Part shown: piece after piece, positions 51,690 to 60,716 of the stretch | Position numbering within the stretch: the stretch's first letter is position 1 | How the letters are laid out: every line of letters starts with the position of its first letter | Assembly (NCBI RefSeq): GCF_014267175.1 | Contig: NZ_JACMTR010000002.1 | Coordinates: 191,001-255,000 of the forward strand | Origin: Pseudonocardia sp. C8 | Lineage (GTDB): Bacteria > Actinomycetota > Actinomycetes > Mycobacteriales > Pseudonocardiaceae | DNA length: 64,000 bases | Reading direction: 5' to 3' | Notes under the pieces: model-generated | What the model saw: only the letters and a program-made list of their open reading frames with translations | What the model was told of the DNA's origin: nothing | Databases searched by the model: none | Program-made: the position numbers and the translations under genes

Positions 51690-53153
51690 ATGAAGGAGCT
51701 CCACATCGACGGGGCATGGACCGAGCCGGTCCACCCGGCCGAGCTCGACGTGCTCAACCCCTACGACGCCTCGGTGCTGCGCGCCGTCGCCGTCGCGGGC
51801 CCGCAGGACGTGGATCTCGCCGTCGACGCCGCCCGCCGGGCGTTCGAGGGGCCCTGGCGCAGCACGCCGGCGACCGCGCGCGGCGGGCTGCTGCGCCGGA
51901 TCGCCGATCTCCTGGTCCGCGACCGGGAGGAGATCGCGCGCCTCGAGTCGCTGGACACCGGCAAGACCCTGGAGGAGGGCCGGATCGACGTCGACGACGT
52001 CACCGCCGTCTTCCGCTACTACGCCGACATGGCCGGCAAGGACCACGGCCGGATGGTCGACGCGGGCAGCCCCGACGTCGTCAGCCGGGTCGTGCACGAG
52101 CCGGTCGGCGTGTGCGCGCTGATCGCGCCCTGGAACTACCCGCTGCTGCAGATGTCCTGGAAGGTCGCGCCCGCGCTGGCCGCCGGGAACACCGTCGTGA
52201 TGAAGCCGAGCGAGCTCACGCCACTCACCACGATCGCGCTCACCGAGCTGATCCAGGAGGCCGGCGCGCCCGACGGCGTGGTCAACCTGCTGCTCGGCCC
52301 GGGCACCGTCGGCGCGGCGATGGTCGAGCACCCGGGCGTCGACCTCATCTCCTTCACCGGCGGCCTGGCCACCGGCGAGAAGATCATGGCCGGGGCCGCG
52401 CGGGGCGTGCGCCGGGTGGCCCTCGAGCTGGGCGGCAAGAACCCGAACGTCGTCTTCGACGACGCCGACTTCTCCGCTGCGGTGGACAACGCGCTCGCCG
52501 CGGCCTTCTTCCACTCCGGACAGGTCTGCTCGGCCGGCGCCCGGCTCGTCGTGCAGGACACGGTCCACGACCGGTTCGTCGCCGAGCTCGCCCGCCGCGC
52601 GGACCGGATCCGGCTCGGCAACGGCCTGGCCGAGGGCACCGAGGTCGGCCCGCTGGTGTCCGCGGCGCACCGCGAGAAGGTCGAGGCGTTCATCCGGACC
52701 ACGCTGGACGAGGGAGCCACGCTCGTCACCGGCGGGAACCGGCCGGACGACCCGGAGCTGGCGCACGGCTTCTACCTGCGCCCGACCGTGCTCGGCGACT
52801 GCGACCGCACGATGACCGCGGTCCGCGAGGAGGTCTTCGGCCCGGTCGTCACCGTCGAGCGGTTCCACACCGAGGACGAGGCGGTCGCGATCGCCAACGA
52901 CACCGACTACGGCCTGGCCGGCGCGGTCTGGACCGGTGACGCGTCCCGGGCGCAGCGGGTCGCCGGCCGGCTCCGGCACGGCACCGTCTGGATCAACGAC
53001 TACCACCCGTACCTGCCGCAGGCCGAGTGGGGCGGGTTCGGCCGGTCCGGCGTGGGCCGCGAGCTCGGCGAGCACGGCCTCGCCGAGTACCAGGAGACCA
53101 AGCACATCTACCAGAACCTCGCCCCCGCTCCCACCGGCTGGTTCCGGGGCTGA
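51690..53153 (+). CDS. betB: Betaine-aldehyde dehydrogenase (BetB/GbsA-like)
   Basis: A 487-residue NAD(P)-dependent aldehyde dehydrogenase. The catalytic residues are Glu246 in ALELGGKNPNVVFDDADF and Cys280 in SGQVCSAGARLVV. The cofactor strand is IAPWNYPLLQMSWKVAPALAAGNTVVMKPSE. GTVWINDYHPYLPQAEWGGFGRSGVGRELG near the end is typical of the GbsA/BetB branch that makes glycine betaine. The start is ATG 51690. It heads a three-gene operon with an APC permease and choline dehydrogenase. Confidence 0.93.
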   Translation: MKELHIDGAWTEPVHPAELDVLNPYDASVLRAVAVAGPQDVDLAVDAARRAFEGPWRSTPATARGGLLRRIADLLVRDREEIARLESLDTGKTLEEGRIDVDDVTAVFRYYADMAGKDHGRMVDAGSPDVVSRVVHEPVGVCALIAPWNYPLLQMSWKVAPALAAGNTVVMKPSELTPLTTIALTELIQEAGAPDGVVNLLLGPGTVGAAMVEHPGVDLISFTGGLATGEKIMAGAARGVRRVALELGGKNPNVVFDDADFSAAVDNALAAAFFHSGQVCSAGARLVVQDTVHDRFVAELARRADRIRLGNGLAEGTEVGPLVSAAHREKVEAFIRTTLDEGATLVTGGNRPDDPELAHGFYLRPTVLGDCDRTMTAVREEVFGPVVTVERFHTEDEAVAIANDTDYGLAGAVWTGDASRAQRVAGRLRHGTVWINDYHPYLPQAEWGGFGRSGVGRELGEHGLAEYQETKHIYQNLAPAPTGWFRG

Positions 53154-53234
53154 GGCAGGGACGAGCACTCCCGACCGGGGCCGCACGGCCCACCCACCCC
53201 ACGGTCCAACGGCGGGCCGTCAGGAGGTCACACG

Positions 53235-54788
53235 ATGAGCACGATCGAGCGCGGCGGCGCGGACGCGGCGTCCGCGCAGAGCCAGGACTCCGACCACGGG
53301 CTCGCCGAGTTCGGCTACGGCGCGACCCTGGAGCGGAGCATCGGCAAGTTCGCCAGCTTCGCGGCGGGCGTCAGCTACATCTCCATCCTCACCGGCACGT
53401 TCCAGCTGTTCTACTTCGGATTCGGCAGCGGCGGCCCCGCCTACTGGTGGTCGTGGCCCGCGGTGTTCGTCGGCCAGTTCATGGTCGCGCTGTGCTTCGC
53501 CGAGCTGGCCGCGAACTACCCGGTCGCGGGCTCGGTCTACAACTGGGCCAAGCGCCTGGCCGGGCCCACGGTGTCGTGGCTGGCCGGCTGGATGATGTTC
53601 ACGGCGTCGGTGGTGACCCTGGCCGCGGTGGTGCTCGCGGTCCAGGTGACCCTGCCCAAGATCTGGCCGGGCTTCCAGCTGTGGGGCGACGGCACCGGGC
53701 CGCTCGACTTCGGGATCAGCGCGGTCGCCTGGGGTGCGCTGCTGATCCTCTTCACCACGCTGGTGAACGCCTTCGGGGTCGGGCTGATGGCCAAGATCAA
53801 CAGCGTCGGCGTGTTCATCGAGCTCGTCGCGGCCGTCCTGCTGATCGGCGCGCTGGCCTGGAACGCCGTCCACCCGCCGACGGTGCTGTTCGAGACCAAC
53901 GGCCTCGGTGACGGCGTCTCCGGCGGCTACCTCGGAGCGTTCGTGCTGGCCTCGATCGCCTCGGCGTACGTGATGTACGGCTTCGACACCGCCAGCTCGC
54001 TCGGCGAGGAGACCGTCGACCCGCGCCGCACCGCGCCGACCGCGATCCTGCGCGCCGTGACCGCCTCCTTCGTGATCGGCGGGCTCATCCTGCTGTTCGG
54101 GATCCTCGCCGCCCCCGACCTCGCCGACCCGGAGCTCGGCACCAGCTCGGGCGGCCTGCAGCTGATCGTCCTGCAGGTGCTCGGCGGCCCGATGGGCATC
54201 GTGTTCCTGCTCGCGATCCTGGTGGCCGTCGTCGTGTGCGCGCTGGCGGTCCACACCGCCGGGATCCGGCTGATGTTCGCGATGGCCCGCGACAACGCCC
54301 TGCCGGGCGGCCGGGTCCTCGCCCGGATCCACCCCCGGTTCAAGACCCCGGTCGTGCCGGCCGTGGTGATCGGGGTCGTGGCCACCGCCATCCTGGTCGT
54401 CAACATCGGCACCCCGGAGATCTTCACCGCGGTCACCAGCGTCGCCGTGATCATGATCTACCTGGCGTACCTGCTGGTCACCGTGCCGCTGCTGGTGAAG
54501 CGCCTGCGCGGGCAGTGGCCGCGCCCGGACCGCCCGCGCGGGTTCTTCACCCTCGGGCGCTGGGGGCTGCCGGTCAACCTGGTCGCCGTCGTGTGGGGTG
54601 CCGCGATGGCGCTGAACCTCGCCTGGCCGCGTGAGGACGTCTACGGCTCCGGCGTGCTGCGCTGGATCGCGTTCCTGTTCATCGGCGCGGTCGCCGTGGC
54701 CGGCCTGGTGTGGTTCCGGCTCAAGGGCCGCCACCAGCTCGGGACCCTGCCCGAGCACGCGGCGCCGAACCCGGCCGACGTGCCCTGA
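53235..54788 (+). CDS. APC-superfamily amine/choline permease
   Basis: A 517-residue permease with about 12 transmembrane helices. KFASFAAGVSYISILTGTFQLFYFGF near the N-terminus and the conserved CFAELAANYPVAGSVYNWAKRLAGPTVSWLAGWMM place it in the amino-acid/polyamine/organocation superfamily. Between a betaine-aldehyde dehydrogenase and a choline dehydrogenase it most likely imports choline or a related amine; related actinobacterial permeases are poorly characterised. The ATG at 53235 follows AGGAGG about six bases upstream. Confidence 0.88.
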   Translation: MSTIERGGADAASAQSQDSDHGLAEFGYGATLERSIGKFASFAAGVSYISILTGTFQLFYFGFGSGGPAYWWSWPAVFVGQFMVALCFAELAANYPVAGSVYNWAKRLAGPTVSWLAGWMMFTASVVTLAAVVLAVQVTLPKIWPGFQLWGDGTGPLDFGISAVAWGALLILFTTLVNAFGVGLMAKINSVGVFIELVAAVLLIGALAWNAVHPPTVLFETNGLGDGVSGGYLGAFVLASIASAYVMYGFDTASSLGEETVDPRRTAPTAILRAVTASFVIGGLILLFGILAAPDLADPELGTSSGGLQLIVLQVLGGPMGIVFLLAILVAVVVCALAVHTAGIRLMFAMARDNALPGGRVLARIHPRFKTPVVPAVVIGVVATAILVVNIGTPEIFTAVTSVAVIMIYLAYLLVTVPLLVKRLRGQWPRPDRPRGFFTLGRWGLPVNLVAVVWGAAMALNLAWPREDVYGSGVLRWIAFLFIGAVAVAGLVWFRLKGRHQLGTLPEHAAPNPADVP

Positions 54789-54818
54789 CATCCCATCCAT
54801 CCACTTCCTGGAGCAGAC

Positions 54819-56495
54819 GTGAGCAGCGACCGGAACTACGACTTCATCATCGTCGGCGGCGGGTCCGCCGGCAGCGCCCTCGCCAACCGGCTCTCGGCGG
54901 ACCCGGCGAACAAGGTCCTGGTGCTGGAGGCCGGGCGGCCGGACTACCCGTGGGACGTCTTCATCCACATGCCGGCCGCGCTGACCTTCCCGATCGGCAG
55001 CAAGTTCTACGACTGGGGATACCGCAGCGAGCCGGAGCCCTACCTCAACCGGCGCCGCGTCTACCACGCCCGCGGCAAGGTGCTGGGCGGCAGCTCGAGC
55101 ATCAACGGGATGATCTTCCAGCGGGGCAACCCGATGGACTACGAGCGCTGGGCCGCCGACCCGGGCATGTCGAACTGGGACTACGCGCACTGCCTGCCGT
55201 ACTTCCAGCGGATGGAGAACTGCCTCGCCGACCCGCCGCACGGCCAGTTCCGCGGGCACGACGGCCCGCTCGAGCTGGAGCGCGGTCCGGCCACGAACCC
55301 GCTGTTCCAGGCGTTCTTCGAGGCCGCCGACCAGGCCGGGTACGGGCGCACCGACGACGTCAACGGCTACCGCCAGGAGGGCTTCGGCCCGTTCGACCGC
55401 AACGTCCGCCGCGGCCGCCGCCTGTCGGCCGCCGGCGCCTACCTGCGCCCGGCGATGGAGCGCGAGAACCTGACCGTCCTGACCCGCGCCCAGGTCAACC
55501 AGGTCCTCTTCCACGGGGACACGGCGATCGGCGTCGAGTTCCAGCGCGGCCGCCGGGCCCCGCAGGAGGTGTACGGCTCCGAGATCATCCTCTGCGGCGG
55601 CGCGATCAACACCCCGCAGCTGCTGCAGCTCTCCGGTGTCGGCAACGCCGCCGAGCTGGGCCGGATGGGGATCGACGTCGTCGCGGACCTGCCCGGCGTC
55701 GGCGAGAACCTGCAGGACCACCTCGAGGTCTACATCCAGTACGAGTGCCTGAAGCCGGTGTCGATGATGCCGTCGCTGGCGACCTGGAAGCGGCCGTGGA
55801 TCGGTGCGCAGTGGCTGTTCGGCCGGACCGGCCCGGCCGCGACCAACCACTTCGAGGGCGGTGGCTTCGCCCGCAGCAACGACCAGGTCGAGTACCCGAA
55901 CCTGATGTTCCACTTCCTGCCCGTGGCGATCCGCTACGACGGCAGCGCGGCCGCCGCGAAGCACGGCTACCAGGTGCACGTCGGCCCGATGTACGCCGAC
56001 ACCCGCGGCACCGTGAAGATCAGGTCGACCGACCCGCGGCAGCACCCGGCGATCCGCTTCAACTACCTGTCCACCGAGACCGACCGCAAGGAGTGGGTGG
56101 AGGCGATCCGGGTCGCCCGGGAGATCCTCAACCAGCCCGCGATGGCGCCGTTCAACGGCGGCGAGATCTCGCCCGGGCCGTCGGTGCAGACCGACGAGGA
56201 GATCCTGGACTGGGTGGCCAAGGACGCCGAGACGGCGTTGCACCCGTCCTGCACGGCCAAGATGGGCGTCGACGAGATGTCCGTCGTGGACCCCGACACG
56301 ATGCGCGTCCACGGCCTGCAGGGCCTGCGGGTCTGCGACGCCTCGGTCATGCCCTACATCCCGAACGGGAACATCTACGCACCGGTGATGATGACCGCGG
56401 AGAAGACCGCGGACATCGTGCTCGGCAACACCCCGCTCGAGCCGATCAAGATCCCGTTCCACCGGTCCGGCTCAGCCGGGCGATCAGCGGGATGA
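54819..56495 (+). CDS. betA: Choline dehydrogenase (GMC oxidoreductase)
   Basis: A 558-residue FAD enzyme oxidising choline to betaine aldehyde. It follows E. coli BetA closely: [19 protein letters not shown] binds FAD, then [55 protein letters not shown] and [11 protein letters not shown]. The C-terminal active site has [13 protein letters not shown] with the catalytic His and [19 protein letters not shown]. The start is GTG 54819. Its last 50 bases overlap, antisense, the 3' end of the molybdopterin oxidoreductase gene. Confidence 0.95.
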   Translation: MSSDRNYDFIIVGGGSAGSALANRLSADPANKVLVLEAGRPDYPWDVFIHMPAALTFPIGSKFYDWGYRSEPEPYLNRRRVYHARGKVLGGSSSINGMIFQRGNPMDYERWAADPGMSNWDYAHCLPYFQRMENCLADPPHGQFRGHDGPLELERGPATNPLFQAFFEAADQAGYGRTDDVNGYRQEGFGPFDRNVRRGRRLSAAGAYLRPAMERENLTVLTRAQVNQVLFHGDTAIGVEFQRGRRAPQEVYGSEIILCGGAINTPQLLQLSGVGNAAELGRMGIDVVADLPGVGENLQDHLEVYIQYECLKPVSMMPSLATWKRPWIGAQWLFGRTGPAATNHFEGGGFARSNDQVEYPNLMFHFLPVAIRYDGSAAAAKHGYQVHVGPMYADTRGTVKIRSTDPRQHPAIRFNYLSTETDRKEWVEAIRVAREILNQPAMAPFNGGEISPGPSVQTDEEILDWVAKDAETALHPSCTAKMGVDEMSVVDPDTMRVHGLQGLRVCDASVMPYIPNGNIYAPVMMTAEKTADIVLGNTPLEPIKIPFHRSGSAGRSAG

Positions 56496-57147
56496 GCATG
56501 CGGTAGGGGAGCCGGAGCAACCGCCCGTCGATCCGGGGGTGGCGCTCCTCGAGGGCGACCCGTGCCCGCAGGTGGTTCCCCTTGCCGGGATCGGGCAGCG
56601 TCCGGCGGATCTCGATGCCGGCGAGGTGCTTCACGTTCTTGAACCCGTACTGTCCCGGGCTGACCAGGCGCAGCGGTGCCCCGTGATCGGCGCCGAGCGG
56701 TGCGCCGTCGAGCCGGTCGGCGAGGAGGACGTCGTCGGCGAGGGCGTCCCGCAGGTCCAGGTCCGCGGACACGCCGTCCCCGCCGCGGGCGACGATCGCC
56801 ACGGCGTCGCCGGCCCCGCCGCGGGGCAGGACGACCTGCTCCCAGAAGTCCCGGAACCGGACGCCGGACCAGCGCAGCCCGGTGGCGGACCAGCCGGCGA
56901 CGCAGTGGAAGTCCGCGACGCGCTCGACCCGGGGAACGAGCTGGTCCAGCTCGGCCAGCGGGATCCGCAGCTCCTCGGTCACGGCGCCGGTGACGGCGAG
57001 CTCCGGCGCCGCCGGCACGGCCGGGGGGCGGGCACCGAGATGGGCGAAGCGCGGGAAGTCGCGCCGCCGGCGCTGGCCGGGTGGAAGTGCGGCCCGCCCG
57101 GCCGGGTGGTCGCGGGTCTCGTCCGGTGACCGGTGTGGGGCGTCCAT
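56446..57147 (-). CDS. Molybdopterin-dependent oxidoreductase (SUOX/YedY-like domain)
   Basis: A 233-residue single-domain molybdenum enzyme of the sulfite-oxidase fold. The Mo-ligating cysteine is in [29 protein letters not shown]. Further conserved stretches are [26 protein letters not shown] and the C-terminal WxGxH-like region is absent. There is no Tat signal, unlike MsrP/YedY, so it may be cytoplasmic. Substrate unknown. Start 57147 is nearest the divergent TetR operators. The 3' end overlaps betA by 50 bases tail-to-tail. Confidence 0.8.
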   Translation of the reverse strand: MDAPHRSPDETRDHPAGRAALPPGQRRRRDFPRFAHLGARPPAVPAAPELAVTGAVTEELRIPLAELDQLVPRVERVADFHCVAGWSATGLRWSGVRFRDFWEQVVLPRGGAGDAVAIVARGGDGVSADLDLRDALADDVLLADRLDGAPLGADHGAPLRLVSPGQYGFKNVKHLAGIEIRRTLPDPGKGNHLRARVALEERHPRIDGRLLRLPYRMLIPLIARLSRTGGTGS

Positions 57148-57161
57148 GGCTGCTCCCGATG

Positions 57162-57213
57162 TATACGGATGCGTACAGAAGGAGACGGTAGCGGAGATAT
57201 ACGCTTCCGTATA
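57162..57213. promoter_or_regulatory. Tandem TATACG-N4-CGTATA operators
   Basis: TATACG-CTTC-CGTATA (57198-57213) is a perfect palindrome, and TATACG-GATG-CGTACA (57162-57177) differs at one base. They lie 36 bp apart in the 92-base gap between the divergent molybdopterin and tetR-type genes, so the TetR protein probably controls both. Confidence 0.75.
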
Positions 57214-57239
57214 GATCTGTCCGTGGGGAGGGGACCGGG

Positions 57240-57806
57240 ATGGCGAAGGCGCGCACGCCGCGCGAGGCCTGGATCGACGCCGGGCTCCGGACGCTGGCCG
57301 CCGGCGGGCCGGACGCGGTGCGGATCGAGGCACTCGCCCGGGACCTCGGGGTCACGAAGGGCGGGTTCTACGGTTTCTTCGCCGACCGGCCGGCGCTGCT
57401 CGACGCGCTGCTCGACGCGTGGGAGCGACGGGCCGTCGCGGAGGTCCTGGAGCGGGTCGAGCAGGAGGGCGGTGATCCGCTGACCCGGGCGCGGCGTGCC
57501 GGCGCGCTGACGTTCTCCGGCGAGCTGACACCGGTCGACCTCGCGATCCGGGACTGGGCGCGCCGGGACCCGGACGTCGCCGACCGGCTCCGGCGCGTCG
57601 ACGGCCGCCGCATGGACTACCTGCGGGCGCAGTTCGCCGGGCGGTTCACCGACGACCTGGAGCTCGAGGCGCGGTGCCTGCTCGCGTTCAGCGCCGCCAT
57701 CGCGACGGGCCTGATCGCGGCGGACCACCCCGGCCACACCCGGCGGGAGGTCCTCGGCCGGGCGACGGCCCTGCTGTTCTCCGACGGCCGGGGCGGCGAG
57801 GCCTGA
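57240..57806 (+). CDS. TetR/AcrR-family transcriptional regulator
   Basis: A 188-residue TetR regulator. The DNA-binding helices are REAWIDAGLRTLAAGGPDAVRIEALARDLGVTKGGFYGFFADRPALLDALLD. The ligand domain contains AIRDWARRDPDVADRLRRVDGRRMDYLRAQF, as in the TetR group next to oxidoreductases. The ATG at 57240 follows GGGAGGGG. Divergent from the molybdopterin oxidoreductase with two palindromes between, it is its likely local repressor. Inducer unknown. Confidence 0.9.
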   Translation: MAKARTPREAWIDAGLRTLAAGGPDAVRIEALARDLGVTKGGFYGFFADRPALLDALLDAWERRAVAEVLERVEQEGGDPLTRARRAGALTFSGELTPVDLAIRDWARRDPDVADRLRRVDGRRMDYLRAQFAGRFTDDLELEARCLLAFSAAIATGLIAADHPGHTRREVLGRATALLFSDGRGGEA

Positions 57807-57822
57807 GCGCGGACGGACCTGC

Positions 57823-58818
57823 TCAGCCGGCCTCGGCCGGGGCCGGCTCGTCGTCGCTCCCGGCCTCGGGCGGCCCGACGATCAGCGGGTCCGGTGTCCC
57901 GACGACGTCGGCGTCCTTGGACGGGTAGTCGAGGCCCGCCAGCACCCACCGCATCGCCTCGATCCGGCCGCGTCGCTTGTCGTTGGAGTCGACGACCGTC
58001 CACGGCGCCCACTCGGTGTCGGTGCCGGCGAACATCGCCTCCTTGGCCGCGGTGTAGTCGTCCCACCGCTCCAGGCTGGCGAGATCCACCGGGCTGAGCT
58101 TCCACTGCCGCAGCGGGTCGAGCACCCGGATCACGAACCGCGTGCGCTGCTCGGTGCGCGACACCGAGAACCAGAGCTTGACCAGGTGGACGCCGTCGTC
58201 GACCAGCGACTGCTCCAGCGAGGGTGCCTCGCGCATGAACCGGTGGTACTCGGCGTCGGAGCAGAACCCCATCACCCGCTCGACGACGGCCCGGTTGTAC
58301 CAGGAGCGGTCGAACAGGACGATCTCGCCGGCCGTCGGCAGCTGCTCGACGTAGCGCTGGAAGTACCACTGGCCCTGCTCGCGCCCGGACGGCTTGTCCA
58401 GGGCCACGACCCGGGCACCGCGCGGGTTCAGGTGCTCGGTGAACCGCTGGATCGTGCCGCCCTTGCCGGCGGCGTCGCGGCCCTCGAACAGGATGACGAC
58501 GCGCCGGCCGGTGTCCTTGACCCAGGACTGGAGCTTGAGCAACTCGATCTGCAGGGCCCGCTTGCGCTGCTCGTACTCGCGTCGCGGCATCCGTTCGGAG
58601 TACGGGTGGCCCTCGCGCCAGGTCCCGATGTCCTGCCCGTCGGGTCCGAGCAGGACGGCGTCGTCGTCGACGGTCTCGAGGATCTGCCAGGCGTGCGGGT
58701 CGTCGAGCAGGTCGACCTTGCGCAGGGCGTCGCGCAGCTCCTCGCGGGTGCGTTCCGAGTGACCCGCGGCGTCCGGGAGACCGCGGAAGCTCCGGACCGC
58801 CTGCTCGACCGATGTCAT
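57823..58818 (-). CDS. ppk2: Polyphosphate kinase 2
   Basis: A 331-residue PPK2, which uses polyphosphate to phosphorylate nucleoside diphosphates (or makes polyphosphate). The P-loop is VVILFEGRDAAGKGGTIQRFTEHLNPRGARVVAL. The Walker B segment is GEIVLFDRSWYNRAVVERVMGFC and the lid region VKLWFSVSRTEQRTRF. An N-terminal helical part and a short acidic tail frame the single kinase domain. Start 58818 has GGAGGG upstream. It converges on the TetR gene. Confidence 0.93.
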   Translation of the reverse strand: MTSVEQAVRSFRGLPDAAGHSERTREELRDALRKVDLLDDPHAWQILETVDDDAVLLGPDGQDIGTWREGHPYSERMPRREYEQRKRALQIELLKLQSWVKDTGRRVVILFEGRDAAGKGGTIQRFTEHLNPRGARVVALDKPSGREQGQWYFQRYVEQLPTAGEIVLFDRSWYNRAVVERVMGFCSDAEYHRFMREAPSLEQSLVDDGVHLVKLWFSVSRTEQRTRFVIRVLDPLRQWKLSPVDLASLERWDDYTAAKEAMFAGTDTEWAPWTVVDSNDKRRGRIEAMRWVLAGLDYPSKDADVVGTPDPLIVGPPEAGSDDEPAPAEAG

Positions 58819-58905
58819 CGCATCCCTCCGCATCCCCGTCCGTCGCCGGTCCGTACCCCGGTCCGGGCCGTGCCATGCACGCCCTGACCGCGTGGCGGCT
58901 CCGGA

Positions 58906-59358
58906 CTACCGGGCGATCGTGTGCAGGTCCCAGCCCGCCAGCGGCACGCCCGGTGAGCGCCACGCGTGCCGGACCGCGGCCGTGTGTGCGAACAGCGGTC
59001 CGGGCAGGTCGTCCGGATCGGCCCAGGTCCAGGCGTCGACGGCGTGCGGCTCGGTGACGACGGGCGCGACCCCGTCCGGCGCGGGCACGTGTACCGCGAA
59101 CGTCACGCCGCTGCCCGCGGTGCGGACGCACACCGCAACCAGGGTTCCGGCCGGAGCGACGACGCCGGTCTCCTCGGCGAGCTCGCGCAGCGCGGTCCCG
59201 ACCGGGGCCTCGCCGCCCTCGAGGTGCCCGCCGGGGAACGACCAGCTGGGCGTCTCGCCGGCGGTGACCCGGTGTCCGATCGCGACCCGGCCGTCGTCGC
59301 GCTGGAGGACGACACCGACGCCGGACACCGGGCGGGGAAGCGGTTCCACGCCGGACAC
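58906..59358 (-). CDS. NUDIX hydrolase
   Basis: A 150-residue NUDIX protein. The Nudix box is GGHLEGGEAPVGTALRELAEETGVV, with the REx2EE metal-binding residues. The opening SGVGVVLQRDDGRVAIGHRV and the SWSFPGG strand are typical, and the C-terminus carries EPHAVDAWTWADPDDLPGPLF, resembling the dCTP- or 8-oxo-dGTP-type hydrolases. Substrate unknown. The start is GTG 59358; GTG 59349 is also possible. Confidence 0.88.
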   Translation of the reverse strand: MSGVEPLPRPVSGVGVVLQRDDGRVAIGHRVTAGETPSWSFPGGHLEGGEAPVGTALRELAEETGVVAPAGTLVAVCVRTAGSGVTFAVHVPAPDGVAPVVTEPHAVDAWTWADPDDLPGPLFAHTAAVRHAWRSPGVPLAGWDLHTIAR

Positions 59359-59447
59359 CTTCGCAGTCCCGCCGACCCCTGCGGCGACGGGACCGGTCGT
59401 CCGGGTGGCGGGTCCGGCAGGGACGTCGCGGAGGTCATGCTGGGTGG

Positions 59448-59804
59448 ATGGATCGGGCCACCCTCACCGCAGAACGCGACCGCGTCGCCGCACGGGTCGC
59501 GTCGCTGCGGCACGAGCTGGCCTCCCTGGCCGAGGAACAGGCCCTGACCAGCCACGACGACGAGCACGACCCCGAGGGCGTGACGATCGCCGTCCAGCGT
59601 GCCCAGCTGCAGGGGCTGCTCGCGGCGGCCGAGCGGGAGCGGGACGACCTCGACCGTGCCGTCGACCGCCTCGCCTCCGGCGCCTACGGCACCTGCGGGG
59701 AGTGCGGCGGTCCGATCGCCCCGGAGCGGCTGGCGGCCCTGCCGGCGGCGACGACCTGCATCGCCTGCGCCTCCCGCCCCCGGCGGCGACGGACCGCGCG
59801 GTGA
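59448..59804 (+). CDS. TraR/DksA-type C4 zinc-finger protein
   Basis: A 118-residue protein with an N-terminal coiled-coil hairpin (about 5-75: ERDRVAARVASLRHELASLAEEQ and AQLQGLLAAAERERDDLDRAVDRL). A C-terminal C4 zinc finger follows (YGTCGECGGPIAPERLAALPAATTCIACASR). This is the DksA/TraR layout; the acidic tip DDEHDPEG could enter the RNA polymerase secondary channel. The role is probably transcription modulation, inferred from the fold. It is divergent from the NUDIX gene. Confidence 0.87.
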   Translation: MDRATLTAERDRVAARVASLRHELASLAEEQALTSHDDEHDPEGVTIAVQRAQLQGLLAAAERERDDLDRAVDRLASGAYGTCGECGGPIAPERLAALPAATTCIACASRPRRRRTAR

Positions 59805-59955
59805 GCGCCCGCGCCGGCCGCCGCACCGCGCCGCGCCCGCGCCGGCCGCCGCGCCGCACAGGTTCGCCGCGCCCCGCATGACTTCGGGCTTGTGCGAGGC
59901 GCACCCAACCTGTGCGAGGCGCACCCAACCTGTGCGGCGCGCCCAACCGTGCGGC
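59805..59955. repeat. 28-bp duplication and 20-bp-period array (locus D)
   Basis: GCGCCCGCGCCGGCCGCCGC occurs at 59805 and 59833. Two forward units with CCGCA (59854 and 59874) follow, then reverse units with TGTGCGAGGCGCACCCAACC at 59891 and 59911 and degenerate continuations at 59931 and about 59948. GCACAGGTT (59856) pairs with AACCTGTGC (59907 and 59927). The period is 19-20 bp. The array fills the stretch after the DksA-like gene. Confidence 0.7.
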
Positions 59956-59988
59956 CTCGCCGCGGCGGGAACGACCGGACGGCCGGGG

Positions 59989-60192
59989 TCAACGATCCGG
60001 CCGGTCCGGTTCCGCCCCGCCGAGCAGGTCGGACAGGACCGACCGCAGGGACGCGATGCGCGACGCCCCGAGCCGGCCGGCGAGCTCCTGCTCGATCTCC
60101 TCGAACGCGGCCAGCGCGGCCCGGACCGCCGCCCAGCGATGCCTGTCCGGCGGTCGGTCGCCGCGTGGACCTGCTCGCTCTCCTGCGCGCAC
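59989..60192 (-). pseudogene. Possible MarR/PadR-type regulator remnant (C-terminal fragment)
   Basis: A 67-codon frame. Its second half, AAVRAALAAFEEIEQELAGRLGASRIASLRSVLSDLLGGAEP, looks like the C-terminal dimerisation helix of MarR- or PadR-like regulators. No DNA-binding domain is found upstream; the sequence before RHRW is low-complexity Arg/Pro. It is therefore best read as a decayed gene end, though a small real protein cannot be excluded. Confidence 0.4.
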
Positions 60193-60225
60193 CCGCCGGT
60201 GCGCTGACCGGTCACACCGATCGGC

Positions 60226-60396
60226 TCAGCGCGCCAGGGCGGCACCGCAGCGCCAGCAGCTCCCGGGCGGCTCGCCGTCCGCGCCGGACGAGGGCATCGC
60301 CCCGCACTCCGGGCAGAGCCGGTCCAGCCAGCAGACCGGGTCACCGACGTCGTCGGCGTCCCGGCGGGGGTCCGGGTCGGGCGGGGTCTCGGGCAC
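60226..60396 (-). CDS. Small zinc-ribbon protein (56 residues)
   Basis: A short frame from GTG 60396 encoding 56 residues. Two cysteine pairs, RLCPECGAM and SCWRCGAAL, 16 residues apart, form a rubredoxin-like zinc ribbon, preceded by an acidic DADDVGDPVCWLDRL. The codon pattern is GC-rich at third positions as in its neighbours. Such small ribbon proteins are frequent hypotheticals in actinobacteria. No partner or function is evident, and no strong ribosome site was seen. Confidence 0.6.
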   Translation of the reverse strand: MPETPPDPDPRRDADDVGDPVCWLDRLCPECGAMPSSGADGEPPGSCWRCGAALAR

Positions 60397-60437
60397 GGGC
60401 CCATCGGACCACCGCGCAGCGTGCCGCGTCCAGGCGC

Positions 60438-60617
60438 TCAGGCGGTGACCGACCCGCCCCGGGTGGCGACCGGGCGCCCGCGCAGCAACGCAGTCCCGCC
60501 CGTCACCTCCGGGACGAACCCCAGGGCGCCGACCAGCACGAACGCCGTCCCGGACGCGGCACCGACCGGCTGGACGGGGGTGTAGGGGCGGGCGAAGCCA
60601 CCCGTCGTCCGCAGCAT
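60438..60617 (-). pseudogene. Truncated DUF4383-like membrane protein
   Basis: A 59-residue frame from ATG 60617 with GGAG seven bases upstream. ARPYTPVQPVGAASGTAFVLVGALGFVPEVTGG matches the first transmembrane helix of DUF4383 proteins, which are normally about 140 residues with four helices. The frame then drifts into unrelated residues and stops, so the remaining helices are missing. It is probably a truncated remnant, though expression signals look intact. Confidence 0.55.
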
Positions 60618-60716
60618 GTCCGGCTCCTCACCTCGAGGGCGGTGCGGCACTGCACCCCTGTCCGGGGCGGGGAACTGTCCGCCGGTGGGCGCGGGCAAAC
60701 CGGGACGCGACGAGGC

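Noticed and set aside
53220..56462. A 1080-codon open frame antisense to the APC permease and betA
   Set aside because: The translation is Arg/Asp/His/Gln-rich with no domain, and both genes on the plus strand are complete and motif-rich.
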